NCBI RefSeq assembly: GCF_035581345.1
Contig: NZ_CP141608.1
Coordinates: forward strand, 824,001-888,000
DNA length: 64,000 bases
From: Pseudomonas sp. JQ170C
GTDB taxonomy: Bacteria > Pseudomonadota > Gammaproteobacteria > Pseudomonadales > Pseudomonadaceae
Direction: 5' to 3'
The notes under the pieces were generated by a model that was not told where the DNA came from, did no database searches, and saw only the letters and a list, made by a program, of their open reading frames with translations. This document shows positions 1 to 10,063 of the stretch, one piece after another; positions within the stretch are counted from its first letter, which is position 1; each line of letters starts with the position of its first letter. A program made the translations under genes and the position numbers.

Positions 1-717
1 GCTTTTGAATCGCTGTTCGCAGCCCCCGTGATTTCACGGGGAGTGCAACGTGTCAGCGCCATGCAGGACGCACTTCAAAGCGAAAAGCATGCACTGAAAG
101 AGCAGTCCGAGTCCTGGGTTGACGCGCTAAAAACCTTACTTTTCGATCGTGTGGATGAGAGCGTCAGGCCTCTCTTGGAGGCATTTTTCAAAATGCTGCG
201 TCCCACCGCTTTTGATGATCGCAGTTTCCATTTGCTGGAATACCAACTTGACGGGTATTCATGGGATCGTTACTGGAAGTCTTCGAGCTATGACGGTGAT
301 GTGTGGATGTTGGACGTTGCTGTCAGAGAGAGTCGGCAGCATCACATCAAGCTTGCGCACGAAGACTTTGTCAGCGGCTTGCGGCTGCAGGCAACATCGC
401 AGGGGGAGGCCCTGTCCGCGATTCAAATCCAGTTACAGCAAGTGCAAAAAGCGATTGAGACGTATGAAATCCATCTGGGTGGAATGTCGGCACTGAGTGC
501 CGAGCTTGACGGCAACATTGCCCGAATGCACGACTCGCAGGAAATCGCCCGGCATTTTGAGCGGCGTGTTCACGAGAGCTTCTCGAATGCCCTGCAAGCC
601 TCCTCGGCGGAGATCACTCAGGGGCGGTGTGCGACTGAAAAGTTCCTGGGCTTGATGAATGCTCATTTAATTATCAACGAAGCAGAAAAGTTCTATTCCG
701 GAAAACCCGCCACATGA
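1..717 (+). CDS. C-terminal part of an unrecognised protein (5' end outside window)
   Basis: The reading frame is open from base 1, so this is the 3' part of a longer gene; a GTG at 28 and an ATG at 61 are internal candidates only. About 238 residues are visible. They are mostly helical and polar, with a stretch around the middle rich in Trp, Tyr and Asp and a heptad-like C-terminal half. No signal peptide, membrane segment or catalytic motif is seen. The stop overlaps the start of the next gene by 4 bases (ATGA), so the two are translationally coupled and probably work together. The N-terminal part, which might show a GTPase or other domain, is missing. Function unknown. Confidence 0.75.
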   Translation, partial: AFESLFAAPVISRGVQRVSAMQDALQSEKHALKEQSESWVDALKTLLFDRVDESVRPLLEAFFKMLRPTAFDDRSFHLLEYQLDGYSWDRYWKSSSYDGDVWMLDVAVRESRQHHIKLAHEDFVSGLRLQATSQGEALSAIQIQLQQVQKAIETYEIHLGGMSALSAELDGNIARMHDSQEIARHFERRVHESFSNALQASSAEITQGRCATEKFLGLMNAHLIINEAEKFYSGKPAT

Positions 718-1718
718 CGGATAACACCGCTAACGATGACAGGCTCGCCGCCAAGCAGGATTTGACCGAGCTTCTCATTGATATCCTGATACCCCCGTTC
801 AAACATGAGATTTCTACAATCCTTGAGGAGAATCTCTATCCTCTGGAAAAGAACATCCTTGATAAGCAGGAGCGCTTGGAGACCCAGGCCGGCAGAGTTG
901 CACGGTTCATCGCCAAGCATTACCCCGAGCACAGTCCGCCGCTTGAAGAGCAACTTCAAGGCCTGCAGTTTGCCCAGCAGGATGCCGACGCGCTTGCACA
1001 AGCCCGCAATACTGAACTGTTTGCCACCCTGGCTAAGCACACCGAGCAAGCGCAGGTCATTCAACATGGGCTCGAGGGGCTGTCGCAGGCGCTCAAGGCA
1101 GCGGGAGTGAACCAGGCTGCTACCCAGGATCTGCTTCAACACTTGATTGAAACGAACCAGCAAAGCCTTGGTCAGCTGAGCCAGCAGTTGTCGTCGTTCA
1201 TTGAGACGCAGCAGCACGCTCACGCACAGGCACTACAGGCCTTACAAGCGCTGGGCGCGTCCGTGGAGGGTAGGCTGGACGATCACCTGCTGCGCTTGAA
1301 AGCCTATGGGCAGGCGCTGAGTGATAACAGTGAGCAGCGGTTGCAGGAAGGGTTCAGTGAATTGCTTGAACAGCTGCGAGGGCTGGACAAGGAAGGGCGG
1401 CAGCGGCTGGAGAAGTTCATGGTCGTGACTGCGTCCCAGCAGCGCACCGTCGCGCAGAATGTCGCCTTGGCGCAGGACCAGCATGTGCAGACCGTGTTGG
1501 CCGAGCAAGCGAACACGCTGCGCGCCCAGCATGAGGCCTACCTGCAATCACTGAATGAGCTTCAACTGAACCAGCAGGCGCAGCAGGCATGCACGGTGGA
1601 GTTGAAGTCGCAGTTGGACATCAGCCACAAGCAGCTGAAGCGAGTGCTGTACGGTTGTGCGGGGATGGTGTTCGTCGGCGTCTGCGCCGTGATGTACCTG
1701 GTACTGCTCGGCCGCTAG
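714..1718 (+). CDS. Coiled-coil protein with a C-terminal membrane anchor, unknown function
   Basis: 334 residues, starting at the ATG that overlaps the previous stop. Residues about 50-310 are very rich in Gln, Leu, Ala and Glu with long heptad-like stretches, so an extended coiled coil is expected. Residues about 312-332 form one hydrophobic segment (YGCAGMVFVGVCAVMYLVLL) followed by Gly-Arg, giving a tail-anchored topology with most of the protein in the cytoplasm. No enzyme motif is visible. It ends just before a shared terminator facing ychF. I infer a structural or scaffold role together with the upstream partner. I do not recognise the family. Confidence 0.8.
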   Translation: MTDNTANDDRLAAKQDLTELLIDILIPPFKHEISTILEENLYPLEKNILDKQERLETQAGRVARFIAKHYPEHSPPLEEQLQGLQFAQQDADALAQARNTELFATLAKHTEQAQVIQHGLEGLSQALKAAGVNQAATQDLLQHLIETNQQSLGQLSQQLSSFIETQQHAHAQALQALQALGASVEGRLDDHLLRLKAYGQALSDNSEQRLQEGFSELLEQLRGLDKEGRQRLEKFMVVTASQQRTVAQNVALAQDQHVQTVLAEQANTLRAQHEAYLQSLNELQLNQQAQQACTVELKSQLDISHKQLKRVLYGCAGMVFVGVCAVMYLVLLGR

Positions 1719-1744
1719 TACTGCCAGAGCCCTGGCGGAAAAGA

Positions 1745-1779
1745 AAAACCCCTTGAGGCGTGAATCCTCAAGGGGTTTT
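1745..1779. terminator. Bidirectional intrinsic terminator
   Basis: A 14-base perfect inverted repeat (AAAACCCCTTGAGG, 1745-1758, with its complement at 1766-1779) has a 7-base loop and ends in T-runs on both strands. It separates the plus-strand gene ending at 1718 from ychF, whose stop is at 1798 on the minus strand. Confidence 0.9.
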
Positions 1780-1797
1780 CTGTTCAGCGGGAGCGGC

Positions 1798-2898
1798 TTA
1801 GACGTTGAAGCGGAAGTGCATCACGTCACCGTCCTTGACGATGTAGTCCTTGCCTTCCAGACGCCATTTACCGGCTTCCTTCGCGCCGCCTTCACCCTTG
1901 TACTGGATGAAGTCGTCATAGGCGACCACTTCGGCGCGGATGAAGCCTTTCTCGAAGTCGGTGTGGATCACACCGGCCGCCTGTGGCGCGGTAGCGCCGA
2001 TGCGTACGGTCCAGGCGCGTACTTCCTGCACGCCGGCGGTGAAGTAGGTTTGCAGGTTGAGCAGGCCGTAACCGGCGCGGATCACGCGGTTCAGGCCAGG
2101 CTCTTCCAGGCCCAGGGCCTCGAGGAACATGTCCTTTTCTTCGCCTTCGTCGAGCTCGGCGATTTCCGCTTCGATCTTGTTGCACACCGGCACGACCACA
2201 GCGCCTTCTTCTTCGGCGATGGCGCGCACGATGTCCAGGTGCGGGTTGTTCTCGAAGCCGTCTTCAGCAACGTTGGCGATGTACATCACCGGCTTGCTGG
2301 TCAGCAGGTGGAAGCCGCGGATCAGGGCCTTCTCGTCGTCTGCCATGCTCTTCATCAGGCTGCGCGCTGGCTTGCCTTCGGTGAAGTGCGGGATCAGTTT
2401 TTCGAGGATGGCTTTCTGCGCCAGAGCGTCCTTGTCACCGCCCTTGGCGTTGCGCGCAACCTTTTGCAGTTGCTTCTCGCAGCTGTCGAGGTCGGCGAAG
2501 ATCAGTTCCAGGTCGATGATCTCGATGTCACGCTTGGGGTCGACGCTGTTGGAGACGTGGATGACGTTCTCGTCTTCAAAGCAGCGCACCACGTGGGCGA
2601 TGGCGTCGGTCTCGCGGATGTTGGCGAGGAACTTGTTGCCCAGGCCTTCACCTTTGGAGGCGCCGGCAACCAGGCCTGCGATGTCGACGAATTCCATGGT
2701 GGTCGGCAGCACGCGGTTCGGCTTGACGATGGCTGCCAGGGCATCCAGGCGTGCATCAGGCATTGGCACGATGCCGCTGTTCGGCTCGATGGTGCAGAAG
2801 GGGAAGTTCTCTGCCGCGATGCCGGATTTGGTCAAGGCGTTGAACAGGGTGGACTTGCCGACGTTGGGCAAACCGACGATGCCGCAATTGAAACCCAT
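1798..2898 (-). CDS. ychF: Redox-regulated ATPase/GTPase YchF (OLA1 family)
   Basis: 366 residues, about the length of E. coli YchF (363). The P-loop GLPNVGKST is at residues 9-17 and a DIAG switch II motif follows. The G4 position reads NVAED instead of NKxD, the change that gives this family its ATP preference. The C-terminal TGS domain contains the conserved [16 protein letters not shown] segment. YchF associates with ribosomes and is linked to oxidative-stress responses. A GAGGG ribosome site precedes the ATG. It lies directly downstream of pth (21-base gap) and is probably co-transcribed with it, which is the usual Pseudomonas order. Confidence 0.97.
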   Translation of the reverse strand: MGFNCGIVGLPNVGKSTLFNALTKSGIAAENFPFCTIEPNSGIVPMPDARLDALAAIVKPNRVLPTTMEFVDIAGLVAGASKGEGLGNKFLANIRETDAIAHVVRCFEDENVIHVSNSVDPKRDIEIIDLELIFADLDSCEKQLQKVARNAKGGDKDALAQKAILEKLIPHFTEGKPARSLMKSMADDEKALIRGFHLLTSKPVMYIANVAEDGFENNPHLDIVRAIAEEEGAVVVPVCNKIEAEIAELDEGEEKDMFLEALGLEEPGLNRVIRAGYGLLNLQTYFTAGVQEVRAWTVRIGATAPQAAGVIHTDFEKGFIRAEVVAYDDFIQYKGEGGAKEAGKWRLEGKDYIVKDGDVMHFRFNV

Positions 2899-2919
2899 GG
2901 TGAATCCCTCTTCGTGGAG

Positions 2920-3504
2920 TCAGGCCTTCTGGCTGTGCAGCTCTCTCATCGCACGCGTCCAGTCGCCGGCGAGGATGTCCGGCAGCACGCCGAGGGCAAA
3001 ATCGATACTGGCGTCCAGTTTTTCCTGTTCGGCGCGTGGCGCCTTGCCCAGGACAAAACCGGAGACCCTGCTGCTGTCACCCGGGTGGCCGATGCCAAGC
3101 CGCAGACGGTGAAAGTCGTTGTTGTTGCCGAGTTGCGCAATGATGTCGCGCAAGCCGTTGTGCCCACCATGGCCGCCGCCTTTCTTGAGCTTGGCGACGC
3201 CTGGGGGCAGGTCGAGTTCGTCGTGGGCCACCAGGATGGCATCTGGCGGGATACGGAAAAAATTCGCCAGTGCAGCAACGGCCTGGCCGCTGCGATTCAT
3301 GAAGGTGGTGGGGATCAACAGACGGACATCGTTGCCCTGATGGCTGAATTTAGCCGTCAGGCCGAAATACTTGCGATCAGCAGTCAGGTTGACACGCTGG
3401 GCGCTGGCAATGCGTTCTACGAAAAGAGCCCCTGCGTTATGCCGGGTCTGTTCGTATTCGGGGCCGGGGTTTCCCAGGCCGACGATCAGTTGGATGGCGG
3501 TCAC
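2920..3504 (-). CDS. pth: Peptidyl-tRNA hydrolase
   Basis: 194 residues. The N-terminal [17 protein letters not shown] block carries the catalytic His (in TRHNAG), with the conserved FMNRSGQAV and HDELDLPPG motifs further on. It releases tRNA from peptidyl-tRNA dropped by stalled ribosomes in the cytoplasm. The start is a GTG (GTG-ACC-GCC); no ATG fits the conserved N-terminus. It sits between rplY (77-base gap upstream) and ychF, all on the minus strand, consistent with one transcript. Confidence 0.97.
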   Translation of the reverse strand: MTAIQLIVGLGNPGPEYEQTRHNAGALFVERIASAQRVNLTADRKYFGLTAKFSHQGNDVRLLIPTTFMNRSGQAVAALANFFRIPPDAILVAHDELDLPPGVAKLKKGGGHGGHNGLRDIIAQLGNNNDFHRLRLGIGHPGDSSRVSGFVLGKAPRAEQEKLDASIDFALGVLPDILAGDWTRAMRELHSQKA

Positions 3505-3581
3505 GTCAGGGGCTCTTCCTTGGAGTTGGGGGTTACAGTGCGGGGCACTGTAACCCGATCAACGCCGGCGTGCCGAGTGGA

Positions 3582-4181
3582 TTACTCAGCAGCGCCTTCT
3601 GCAGCTTCAGGCGCAACACGCGGAGCGTGAACGTTGGCAACAGCTTTGTCATCACCGTGGGCCAGAGCTACGAACTCTACGCCTTTAGGAGCTTTGAGGT
3701 CCGACAGGTGGATGATGGTGCCGACTTCAGCCTTGGCCAGGTCAACTTCGATGAACTCAGGCAGGTCTTTGGCTTCGCAGGAAACTTCGATCTCGGCCAC
3801 TACGTGGGAGATTTCGCCGCCTTTCTTGACCGGTGCTTCTTCGTTGATGAAGTGCACAGGAACGATGGCGGTCAGCTTCTGGCCAGCAACAACGCGGACG
3901 AAGTCGGCGTGCATGATGAACTGCTTGGCTGGGTGACGCTGCATGGCTTTAACAACGACGTTTTCTTTCTTGCCGTCGATGTTCAGCTCGATAACGTGGC
4001 TGAAAGCAGCTTCGTTTTCGAACAGTTTGGCCACTTCTTTAGCCAGCATGGTGATCGATGCAGGCTCTTTGTCGCCACCGTATACAACGGCAGGGACTTG
4101 GGCGGCGAGACGACGCAGGCGGCGGCTCGCACCTTTCCCCAGGTCGGTACGCGCTTGGGCGTTCAGGATGAAATCAGTCAT
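3582..4181 (-). CDS. rplY: 50S ribosomal protein L25 (general stress protein Ctc)
   Basis: 199 residues from the ATG at 4181 ([24 protein letters not shown]), preceded by GGAG at a good distance; the frame runs further upstream but that extension is not conserved. The N-terminal about 95 residues form the 5S rRNA-binding L25 domain ([14 protein letters not shown]). The remaining TL5/Ctc C-terminal domain makes this the long form typical of Pseudomonas. A strong terminator lies between prs and this gene, so it likely has its own promoter in 4182-4243 or depends on read-through. Confidence 0.96.
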   Translation of the reverse strand: MTDFILNAQARTDLGKGASRRLRRLAAQVPAVVYGGDKEPASITMLAKEVAKLFENEAAFSHVIELNIDGKKENVVVKAMQRHPAKQFIMHADFVRVVAGQKLTAIVPVHFINEEAPVKKGGEISHVVAEIEVSCEAKDLPEFIEVDLAKAEVGTIIHLSDLKAPKGVEFVALAHGDDKAVANVHAPRVAPEAAEGAAE

Positions 4182-4243
4182 TTTGTATCTCCAAAATAGC
4201 CATCTCCCGCAGGCGTTTGCGACCAGCGCCAAACGGGATGGGC

Positions 4244-4282
4244 AAAAAAGCCCCGCCCCAACAACAGGTGTTGGGGCGGGGC
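4244..4282 (-). terminator. Intrinsic terminator downstream of prs
   Basis: On the minus strand the 14-bp stem GCCCCGCCCCAACA/TGTTGGGGCGGGGC (4269-4282 and 4250-4263) with a short loop is followed by six T residues (4249-4244). It lies between the prs stop (4320) and the rplY start (4181), so prs and rplY are probably separate units or linked only by read-through. Confidence 0.88.
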
Positions 4283-4319
4283 GCTTTACGTCAACGTGAT
4301 GTTCGCGAGGGCAGGGCCC

Positions 4320-5261
4320 TCAGCGGAACATCGCGCTGATCGATTCTTCGTTGCTGATACGGCGAACCGCTTCAGCGACGACCGGTGCGATATCCAGTTG
4401 GCGGATACGCGCACATGCTTGTGCAGCAGCGGACAGCGGGATGGTATTGGTAACCACCAGCTCGTCCAGCACGGAGTTCTCGATATTCTCGATCGCCCGA
4501 CCCGACAGGACAGGGTGCGTGCAGTAGGCGTAAACCTTGGCAGCGCCGTGTTCTTTCAGGGCCTTGGCCGCGTGGCACAGGGTGCCGGCGGTATCGACCA
4601 TGTCGTCGACGAGAATACAGGTACGTCCTTCGACGTCGCCGATGATATGCATCACTTCGGAGTGATTGGCCTTTTCACGGCGTTTGTCGATGATACCCAG
4701 ATCGACACCCAGGGACTTGGCAACAGCACGTGCACGCACGACGCCGCCGATGTCCGGGGACACGATCATGAGGTTCTCGAAACGCTGGTCTTCGATGTCA
4801 TCCACCAGAACGGGGGAGCCGTAGATGTTATCTACCGGAATATCGAAGAAACCCTGGATTTGGTCAGCGTGCAGGTCGACAGTGAGCACACGGTCGATAC
4901 CAACGACGGTGAGCATGTCAGCGACGACTTTGGCGCTGATAGCAACACGCGCCGAACGCGGACGGCGATCCTGGCGGGCATATCCGAAGTAAGGAATCAC
5001 GGCAGTGATTCGGGACGCTGAGGAGCGGCGGAAGGCATCGGCCATCACTACCAGTTCCATCAGATTATCGTTGGTTGGCGCGCAAGTCGGCTGAATGATG
5101 AAAACGTCTTTACCGCGGACATTTTCATTAATCTCAGTGCTGATTTCGCCGTCGGAGAATTTACCGACAGAAACATCACCCAGTGGGATATGCAGCTGAC
5201 GTACGACACGCCGAGCCAGATCGGGGTTGGCGTTCCCCGTAAAGACCATCATCTTGGACAC
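4320..5261 (-). CDS. prs: Ribose-phosphate pyrophosphokinase
   Basis: 313 residues from the GTG at 5261 ([19 protein letters not shown]), the start and length usual for Pseudomonas Prs; an upstream ATG at 5336 would add 25 residues that overlap the tRNA-Gln gene and is rejected. Conserved elements are the ATP loop [10 protein letters not shown], the metal-binding [12 protein letters not shown] and the PRPP loop [12 protein letters not shown]. It makes PRPP from ribose 5-phosphate and ATP for purine, pyrimidine, His, Trp and NAD synthesis. It lies 48 bases downstream of tRNA-Gln and ispE. Confidence 0.97.
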   Translation of the reverse strand: MSKMMVFTGNANPDLARRVVRQLHIPLGDVSVGKFSDGEISTEINENVRGKDVFIIQPTCAPTNDNLMELVVMADAFRRSSASRITAVIPYFGYARQDRRPRSARVAISAKVVADMLTVVGIDRVLTVDLHADQIQGFFDIPVDNIYGSPVLVDDIEDQRFENLMIVSPDIGGVVRARAVAKSLGVDLGIIDKRREKANHSEVMHIIGDVEGRTCILVDDMVDTAGTLCHAAKALKEHGAAKVYAYCTHPVLSGRAIENIENSVLDELVVTNTIPLSAAAQACARIRQLDIAPVVAEAVRRISNEESISAMFR

Positions 5262-5309
5262 GCGCAGTACCTGAAGGCTGAGGGTATACCTGGATGAGTA
5301 TAAGGAAAA

Positions 5310-5384
5310 TGGCAGGGGCGGCTGGATTCGAACCAACGCATGGCAGGATCAAAACCTGCTGCCTTACCGCTTGGCGACGCCCCT
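5310..5384 (-). tRNA. tRNA-Gln (anticodon TTG)
   Basis: A 75-nt cloverleaf is readable on the minus strand. The 7-bp acceptor stem pairs AGGGGCG with CGCCCCT, followed by encoded GCCA. The anticodon loop is TTTTGAT with anticodon TTG, and the T-arm contains GGTTCGAATCC. It lies between ispE and prs on the same strand (35 and 48 base gaps), so it is probably processed from an ispE-tRNA-prs transcript. Confidence 0.96.
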
Positions 5385-5418
5385 GTATCTGTTGCTGCGA
5401 GTACCTTGTACTCGATTC

Positions 5419-6264
5419 CTAGTGCAGACTTTGCAGCGTGCGATGCAACATTGAGATGTTGCTACCTTTGGCTACAAATCCTGTTTGGGTATCTGCAAGA
5501 AGGGCCAAAACTTTATCAGCTTCAGCTTTGCTTGGGAAGGCCCCAAACACACAACTTCCAGTTCCGGTGAGTCTTGCTTCAGTGAATTTGTTTAGCAAAT
5601 TCAATGAGTTACGTACTTCTGGGTAACTCTGCTCAACTACCGCTTGACAGTCATTACGACTGTTTCCCTTGGGAACGGGGCGCATCTTAAGGGGCAAAGA
5701 ATCACGTGTCAACTGCGGGTGTGAAAAAATTTCTGCTGTACTAACAAATACTTGTGGAACCAGCACAACGTACCAGGGTTCTTCGGGGTCGACCGGCGTC
5801 AGCTTCTCGCCCACGCCCTCGGCAAATGCTGCGTGGCCGCGCACGAAAACCGGTACGTCGGCGCCCAGGCTCAGGCCCAGTTCAGCTAGTTGGTCTTCGC
5901 TGCACTCCAGTTGCCAGAGATGGTTCAGGCCCAGCAGGGTGGTGGCGGCATCCGAGCTGCCGCCGCCGATACCACCGCCCATGGGCAGGACTTTTTTCAG
6001 CCATATGTCAGCGCCCAGTTTGCAGCCGGTGAGTTGCTGCAATTTGCGCGCAGCCTTGACGATCAGATTGCTGTCGTGAGGGACATCCTGAAGGTCGCTG
6101 TGCAGGTGGATCTGGCCGTCATCGCGCACGGCGAACTCGAGTTCGTCGGCGTAGTCGAGGAACTGAAAGAGCGTCTGCAGTTCGTGGTAGCCGTCGGGGC
6201 GACGGCCGAGAATGTGCAGCATCAGGTTGAGCTTGGCGGGAGCGGGCAGGGTCAACCGGGTCAT
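5419..6264 (-). CDS. ispE: 4-(cytidine 5'-diphospho)-2-C-methyl-D-erythritol kinase
   Basis: 281 residues of the GHMP kinase fold. The N-terminal [21 protein letters not shown] block and the Gly-rich ATP loop [14 protein letters not shown] are diagnostic. It phosphorylates CDP-methylerythritol in the MEP isoprenoid pathway in the cytoplasm. Its start is 1 base after the lolB stop, so the two are translationally linked. The region near 5430-5720 is visibly less GC-rich than its neighbours, but the C-terminal family motif [10 protein letters not shown] is intact. Confidence 0.96.
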   Translation of the reverse strand: MTRLTLPAPAKLNLMLHILGRRPDGYHELQTLFQFLDYADELEFAVRDDGQIHLHSDLQDVPHDSNLIVKAARKLQQLTGCKLGADIWLKKVLPMGGGIGGGSSDAATTLLGLNHLWQLECSEDQLAELGLSLGADVPVFVRGHAAFAEGVGEKLTPVDPEEPWYVVLVPQVFVSTAEIFSHPQLTRDSLPLKMRPVPKGNSRNDCQAVVEQSYPEVRNSLNLLNKFTEARLTGTGSCVFGAFPSKAEADKVLALLADTQTGFVAKGSNISMLHRTLQSLH

Positions 6265-6265
6265 G

Positions 6266-6883
6266 TCAGTGCCCCAGCTGGCGTGGCTGCCAGTCCTTGA
6301 CCACTACCGTCACATCAATATTCTGGCCGTGCAGTTTGAGGCGCTCGGGAAGCCAGTAGCCGTTCTGTTCGGTGTAGCTCAGGTACTGCACGTCCCAGCC
6401 ATCCTGCTTGAGGCTGGCCAGGCGGCTGTCGCTGCCCAGGGTCAGCTGGCTCTTGCTGTCGGGGGCCGGCAAGCCGCGAACCCACCAGACCAGGTGCGAG
6501 ACCGGCAGCTCCCAGCCAAGTTGCTCTGCCAGCAGGGCTTCAGGGTTCTTGGCTTCATAGCGGCCCTGATTGGCCACTTCCAGCACCACGCCACCGGGGC
6601 GACCGGTCAGCCGGGCAGCGCCACGACCCAACGGGCCGGACAGGCGGATGTCGTAGTAATCCTGGCGCTGCAGCCAGAACAGGGTGCCGCTGCCGGAATC
6701 CTTCGGTGCACGAATACCGACCTTGCCGTTGATCTGCCAGCCGTCCAGGGTGCTCAGTTGCTGTTTGTGTTCGCGCCACAGTTGCGGGCTGCCCTGGCCC
6801 TGGAGGGCTTCACGGGAGCCGAAGCCGGCGCAACCGGCAAGCAGGGCGATCAGGCTGAAGGTGATGCAGTGGCGCAAAAACAT
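6266..6883 (-). CDS. lolB: Outer-membrane lipoprotein insertion receptor LolB
   Basis: 205 residues with a lipoprotein signal peptide: a hydrophobic stretch ends in LLAGC with lipidated Cys18. The mature part contains the LolB features W-x-ING(K)xGIR and the [21 protein letters not shown] beta strands. It takes lipoproteins from LolA and inserts them in the inner leaflet of the outer membrane. It lies between the TPR lipoprotein gene (4-base gap) and ispE (1-base gap), the standard Pseudomonas operon. Confidence 0.95.
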   Translation of the reverse strand: MFLRHCITFSLIALLAGCAGFGSREALQGQGSPQLWREHKQQLSTLDGWQINGKVGIRAPKDSGSGTLFWLQRQDYYDIRLSGPLGRGAARLTGRPGGVVLEVANQGRYEAKNPEALLAEQLGWELPVSHLVWWVRGLPAPDSKSQLTLGSDSRLASLKQDGWDVQYLSYTEQNGYWLPERLKLHGQNIDVTVVVKDWQPRQLGH

Positions 6884-6887
6884 AGGC

Positions 6888-8609
6888 TTAAAGAGTCTCG
6901 GATCCGGTCAGGCGCAGGACGGTCTTGCGCAGGATAGGGCTGTCGGGTTGGGTCTCGAAGGCCTTGGCCCAGGTTTGCCGGGCCTCGCGGCGCTTGCCGT
7001 TGGCCCACAGAACTTCGCCCAGGTGCGCGGCGACTTCGTGGTCGGGGAAGCGCTCCAGCGCCTGGCGCAGCAGGCGTTCGGCCTCGTCGAGGTTGCCCAT
7101 CCGGTAGTTGACCCAGCCGAGGCTGTCGAGCACGGCGGGGTCATCGGGGGTGATCTGGTGGGCTTTTTCGATCAGTTCCCTGGCTTCGGCGTAACGCGTG
7201 GTGCGGTCAGCCAGGGTGTAGCCCAGCGCATTGAGGGCCATGGCGTTCTCAGGCTCGCGGGCGATGATGCTGCGCAAGTCCTTTTCCATCTGGCCCAGGT
7301 CATTGCGCTTTTCGGCCAGCATGGCGCGGGTATAGAGCAGGTTGTTGTCGTCCGGGTACTGCTTGAGTGCTTTTTCAAGCACGCCCAGGGCCTGGGCGTC
7401 CTTGTCATTGTTGCCCAGGGCCTCGGCTTCGATCAGGTACAGCTGGATGGCATAGTCGGGCTGGACATCGCGGGCCATGGCCAGGCGGCGCGAGGCTTCG
7501 GCACTGCGGCCGTTGGCCACGAGGATGTCGGCCTGGCGCAACTGCGCTGGCAGGTAGTCGTTGCCCGGGCCTACCAGGCCGTATTCGTTCAGGGCTTCCT
7601 CAAGCTGGTTGCGCTCTTCATGAATGCGGCCCAGGTTCAGGTGCGCGGCATCCACGTGGCTGTCGCGCTCGATCAGCTCTTGCAGGTAGCCGGCGGCCTC
7701 GTCCCAGTTCTTGGTTTCCAGGCAGATGAGTGCCAGGGAATAGCGCAGCTCATCGTCGTCCGGGTACTGCTGGACCAGGCTCGAGAACTCGACCTTGGCG
7801 TCGTCCAGGCGATCCTGTTCGACCAGCGTGCGCGCGTAGGTCAGGCGCAGGCGCTTGTCGTCCGGGTACTGGCGGATGGTTTTTTGCAGCAGCGGCAGGG
7901 CCTCTTCGCCGCGACCCACGCTTTGCAGCAGGCGGGCGCGCAACAGTACCGGAGCGATTTCACCATCGTCGGCCGGGTGCTCTTCAAGCAGGTTCAGGGC
8001 GGCTTCGGCGTTGCCGTCCTGCTGAAGCAGCAGGGCCTTGCCGAATACCAGCTGGCCGTTGTCCGGGTATTTTTTCAGCAGGCGATCAAAGCTCTTCTGC
8101 AGACCGTCGCGGGTGTCCTGGTCGGTTTCAGCGGCCGACAGGGCAAGAAAATCGAAATGCGTGTCGCCCTGGCCTTGCAGCACCTTCTCCATGTAGACCA
8201 TCGAGTCGTCATAGCGGCCACCGCGGGCCAGCTGAATGGCGGCGGCGCGCTGGGCATCGAGGCTGTCGGGGGCGTTCTTCGCCCAGATCAGGGCGGTATC
8301 CAGGGCAGGCTGGTCGGCGCCCAGGTATTCGGCGATGCGGTAGGCGCGCTCGGAAATCCCGGCGTCCTGGGTCTTGATGGCTTCGCTGACGTAGTTGTCC
8401 AGGGCGATGTCGAAGCGGTTGCGCTGGCCGGCCAGCTCTGCGCTCAGCAGGTTATAGACGGTGTCCTGGCTGAACGATCCATAGACCACGGGCTTGTCTG
8501 GCTGCTGTTGCGCGGCATCGAGGGCAGGCGCCTGGGCATCGGTGGAGTCCAGAGTCTGGCAGCCCTGGAGCAGGGCCAAGGCAAGGAGCAACGCGTAGGA
8601 TCTATTCAT
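6888..8609 (-). CDS. Tetratricopeptide-repeat lipoprotein
   Basis: 573 residues. The signal peptide ends in LLQGC (Cys17), so an envelope lipoprotein is expected. Successive TPR-like helical pairs fill residues about 45-570, for example the repeats near [20 protein letters not shown] and [39 protein letters not shown]. It is conserved upstream of lolB in pseudomonads and probably serves as a scaffold for protein assembly at the envelope; the exact role is not known to me. No clear Shine-Dalgarno is visible before the ATG. It is divergent from hemA, with promoters for both presumably in 8610-8785. Confidence 0.9.
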   Translation of the reverse strand: MNRSYALLLALALLQGCQTLDSTDAQAPALDAAQQQPDKPVVYGSFSQDTVYNLLSAELAGQRNRFDIALDNYVSEAIKTQDAGISERAYRIAEYLGADQPALDTALIWAKNAPDSLDAQRAAAIQLARGGRYDDSMVYMEKVLQGQGDTHFDFLALSAAETDQDTRDGLQKSFDRLLKKYPDNGQLVFGKALLLQQDGNAEAALNLLEEHPADDGEIAPVLLRARLLQSVGRGEEALPLLQKTIRQYPDDKRLRLTYARTLVEQDRLDDAKVEFSSLVQQYPDDDELRYSLALICLETKNWDEAAGYLQELIERDSHVDAAHLNLGRIHEERNQLEEALNEYGLVGPGNDYLPAQLRQADILVANGRSAEASRRLAMARDVQPDYAIQLYLIEAEALGNNDKDAQALGVLEKALKQYPDDNNLLYTRAMLAEKRNDLGQMEKDLRSIIAREPENAMALNALGYTLADRTTRYAEARELIEKAHQITPDDPAVLDSLGWVNYRMGNLDEAERLLRQALERFPDHEVAAHLGEVLWANGKRREARQTWAKAFETQPDSPILRKTVLRLTGSETL

Positions 8610-8785
8610 AATGAGGATTTGGGCGGCTTACCAGCGGTCGGATCATCATGACACAAGCGCCGGGGCAAACCCATAAGCGAAGGTCTCGGTAGGGGTAGTC
8701 TATAGAGACAATAGCGAGCGGTGGTTGTTCTGAAACCTGCGAAGTAGGACAATTATCGGCTTCTCGTCATAATCAGCGACCTTGC

Positions 8786-10063
8786 ATGGCCTTTCTTGCC
8801 CTCGGTATCAACCATAAGACTGCCTCGGTAGACGTACGCGAGCGCGTGGCGTTTACCCCTGAGCAGCTGGTGGACGCCTTGCAGCAGCTCTGCCGACTGA
8901 CCGCCAGCCGCGAGGCTGCGATCCTTTCGACCTGTAACCGCAGTGAACTCTATATAGAGCAGGATCACCTTGGCGCAGAAAGCGTTCTGCGCTGGCTGGC
9001 CGAGTACCATCAGCTGAGTCTCGAGGAACTGCGGGCCAGTGCCTACATCCACGAAGACCATGACGCCGTGCGGCATATGATGCGCGTAGCGTCGGGCCTC
9101 GATTCGCTGGTGCTTGGCGAGCCGCAGATCCTTGGGCAGATGAAGTCGGCCTACGCCGTTGCCCGCGAGGCCGGGACCATCGGCCCGCTGCTCGGTCGCC
9201 TGTTCCAGGCCACCTTCAGTGCCGCCAAGCAGGTGCGCACCGATACCGCCATCGGTGAAAACCCGGTGTCGGTGGCCTTTGCCGCCGTCAGCCTGGCCAA
9301 GCAGATCTTCAGCGACCTGGGTCGCAGCCAGGCGCTGTTGATCGGCGCAGGTGAAACCATCACCCTGGTTGCTCGCCACCTGCACGAGCAGGGGGTGCGC
9401 CGCATTGTGGTCGCCAACCGGACCCTGGAGCGGGCCAGTACCCTGGCGGAACAGTTCGGTGCCCATGCGGTGCTGCTGGCCGATATTCCCCAGGAGCTGG
9501 TCAACAGCGACATCGTGATCAGTTCCACCGCCAGCCAACTGCCGATCCTGGGCAAGGGCGCGGTGGAAAGTGCCTTGAAGCTACGCCGGCACAAACCGAT
9601 CTTCATGGTCGATATCGCCGTACCGCGCGACATCGAGCCCGAAGTCGGTGAGCTCGATGACGTCTACCTCTACACGGTCGATGACCTGCACGATGTGGTC
9701 GCCGAGAACCTCAAGAGCCGCCAGGGTGCAGCCCAGGCCGCTGAAGAGCTGGTGACTGTCGGCGCCGAAGATTTCATGGTGCGCCTGCGTGAGCTGGCTG
9801 CGGTGGACGTGCTCAAGGCGTACCGTCAGCAGAGCGAACGCTTGCGCGACGAAGAGTTGCAAAAGGCCCAGCGCTTGCTGGCCAACGGTGCCAGCGCCGA
9901 TGAAGTGCTGGTGCAACTGGCGCGCGGGCTGACCAACAAATTGCTGCACGCGCCCAGCGTGCAACTGAAAAAGCTCTCTGCCGAAGGCCGCCTCGATGCG
10001 TTGGCCATGGCTCAGGAACTCTTTGCCCTCAATGAGGGTTCGACGGATAAAACCCCGCAATGA
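8786..10063 (+). CDS. hemA: Glutamyl-tRNA reductase
   Basis: 425 residues. The catalytic Cys50 lies in [10 protein letters not shown], and the conserved [17 protein letters not shown] block and the NADPH-binding Rossmann segment LLIGAGET are present. It reduces Glu-tRNA(Glu) to glutamate-1-semialdehyde, the first committed step of tetrapyrrole synthesis. The ribosome site is weak. It overlaps prfA by 4 bases, the classical gammaproteobacterial hemA-prfA-prmC order. Confidence 0.98.
   Translation: MAFLALGINHKTASVDVRERVAFTPEQLVDALQQLCRLTASREAAILSTCNRSELYIEQDHLGAESVLRWLAEYHQLSLEELRASAYIHEDHDAVRHMMRVASGLDSLVLGEPQILGQMKSAYAVAREAGTIGPLLGRLFQATFSAAKQVRTDTAIGENPVSVAFAAVSLAKQIFSDLGRSQALLIGAGETITLVARHLHEQGVRRIVVANRTLERASTLAEQFGAHAVLLADIPQELVNSDIVISSTASQLPILGKGAVESALKLRRHKPIFMVDIAVPRDIEPEVGELDDVYLYTVDDLHDVVAENLKSRQGAAQAAEELVTVGAEDFMVRLRELAAVDVLKAYRQQSERLRDEELQKAQRLLANGASADEVLVQLARGLTNKLLHAPSVQLKKLSAEGRLDALAMAQELFALNEGSTDKTPQ

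Noticed and set aside
1753..3630. 625-codon plus-strand frame opposite ychF and pth
   Set aside because: Antisense shadow; it starts inside the bidirectional terminator and the minus strand holds two textbook genes.
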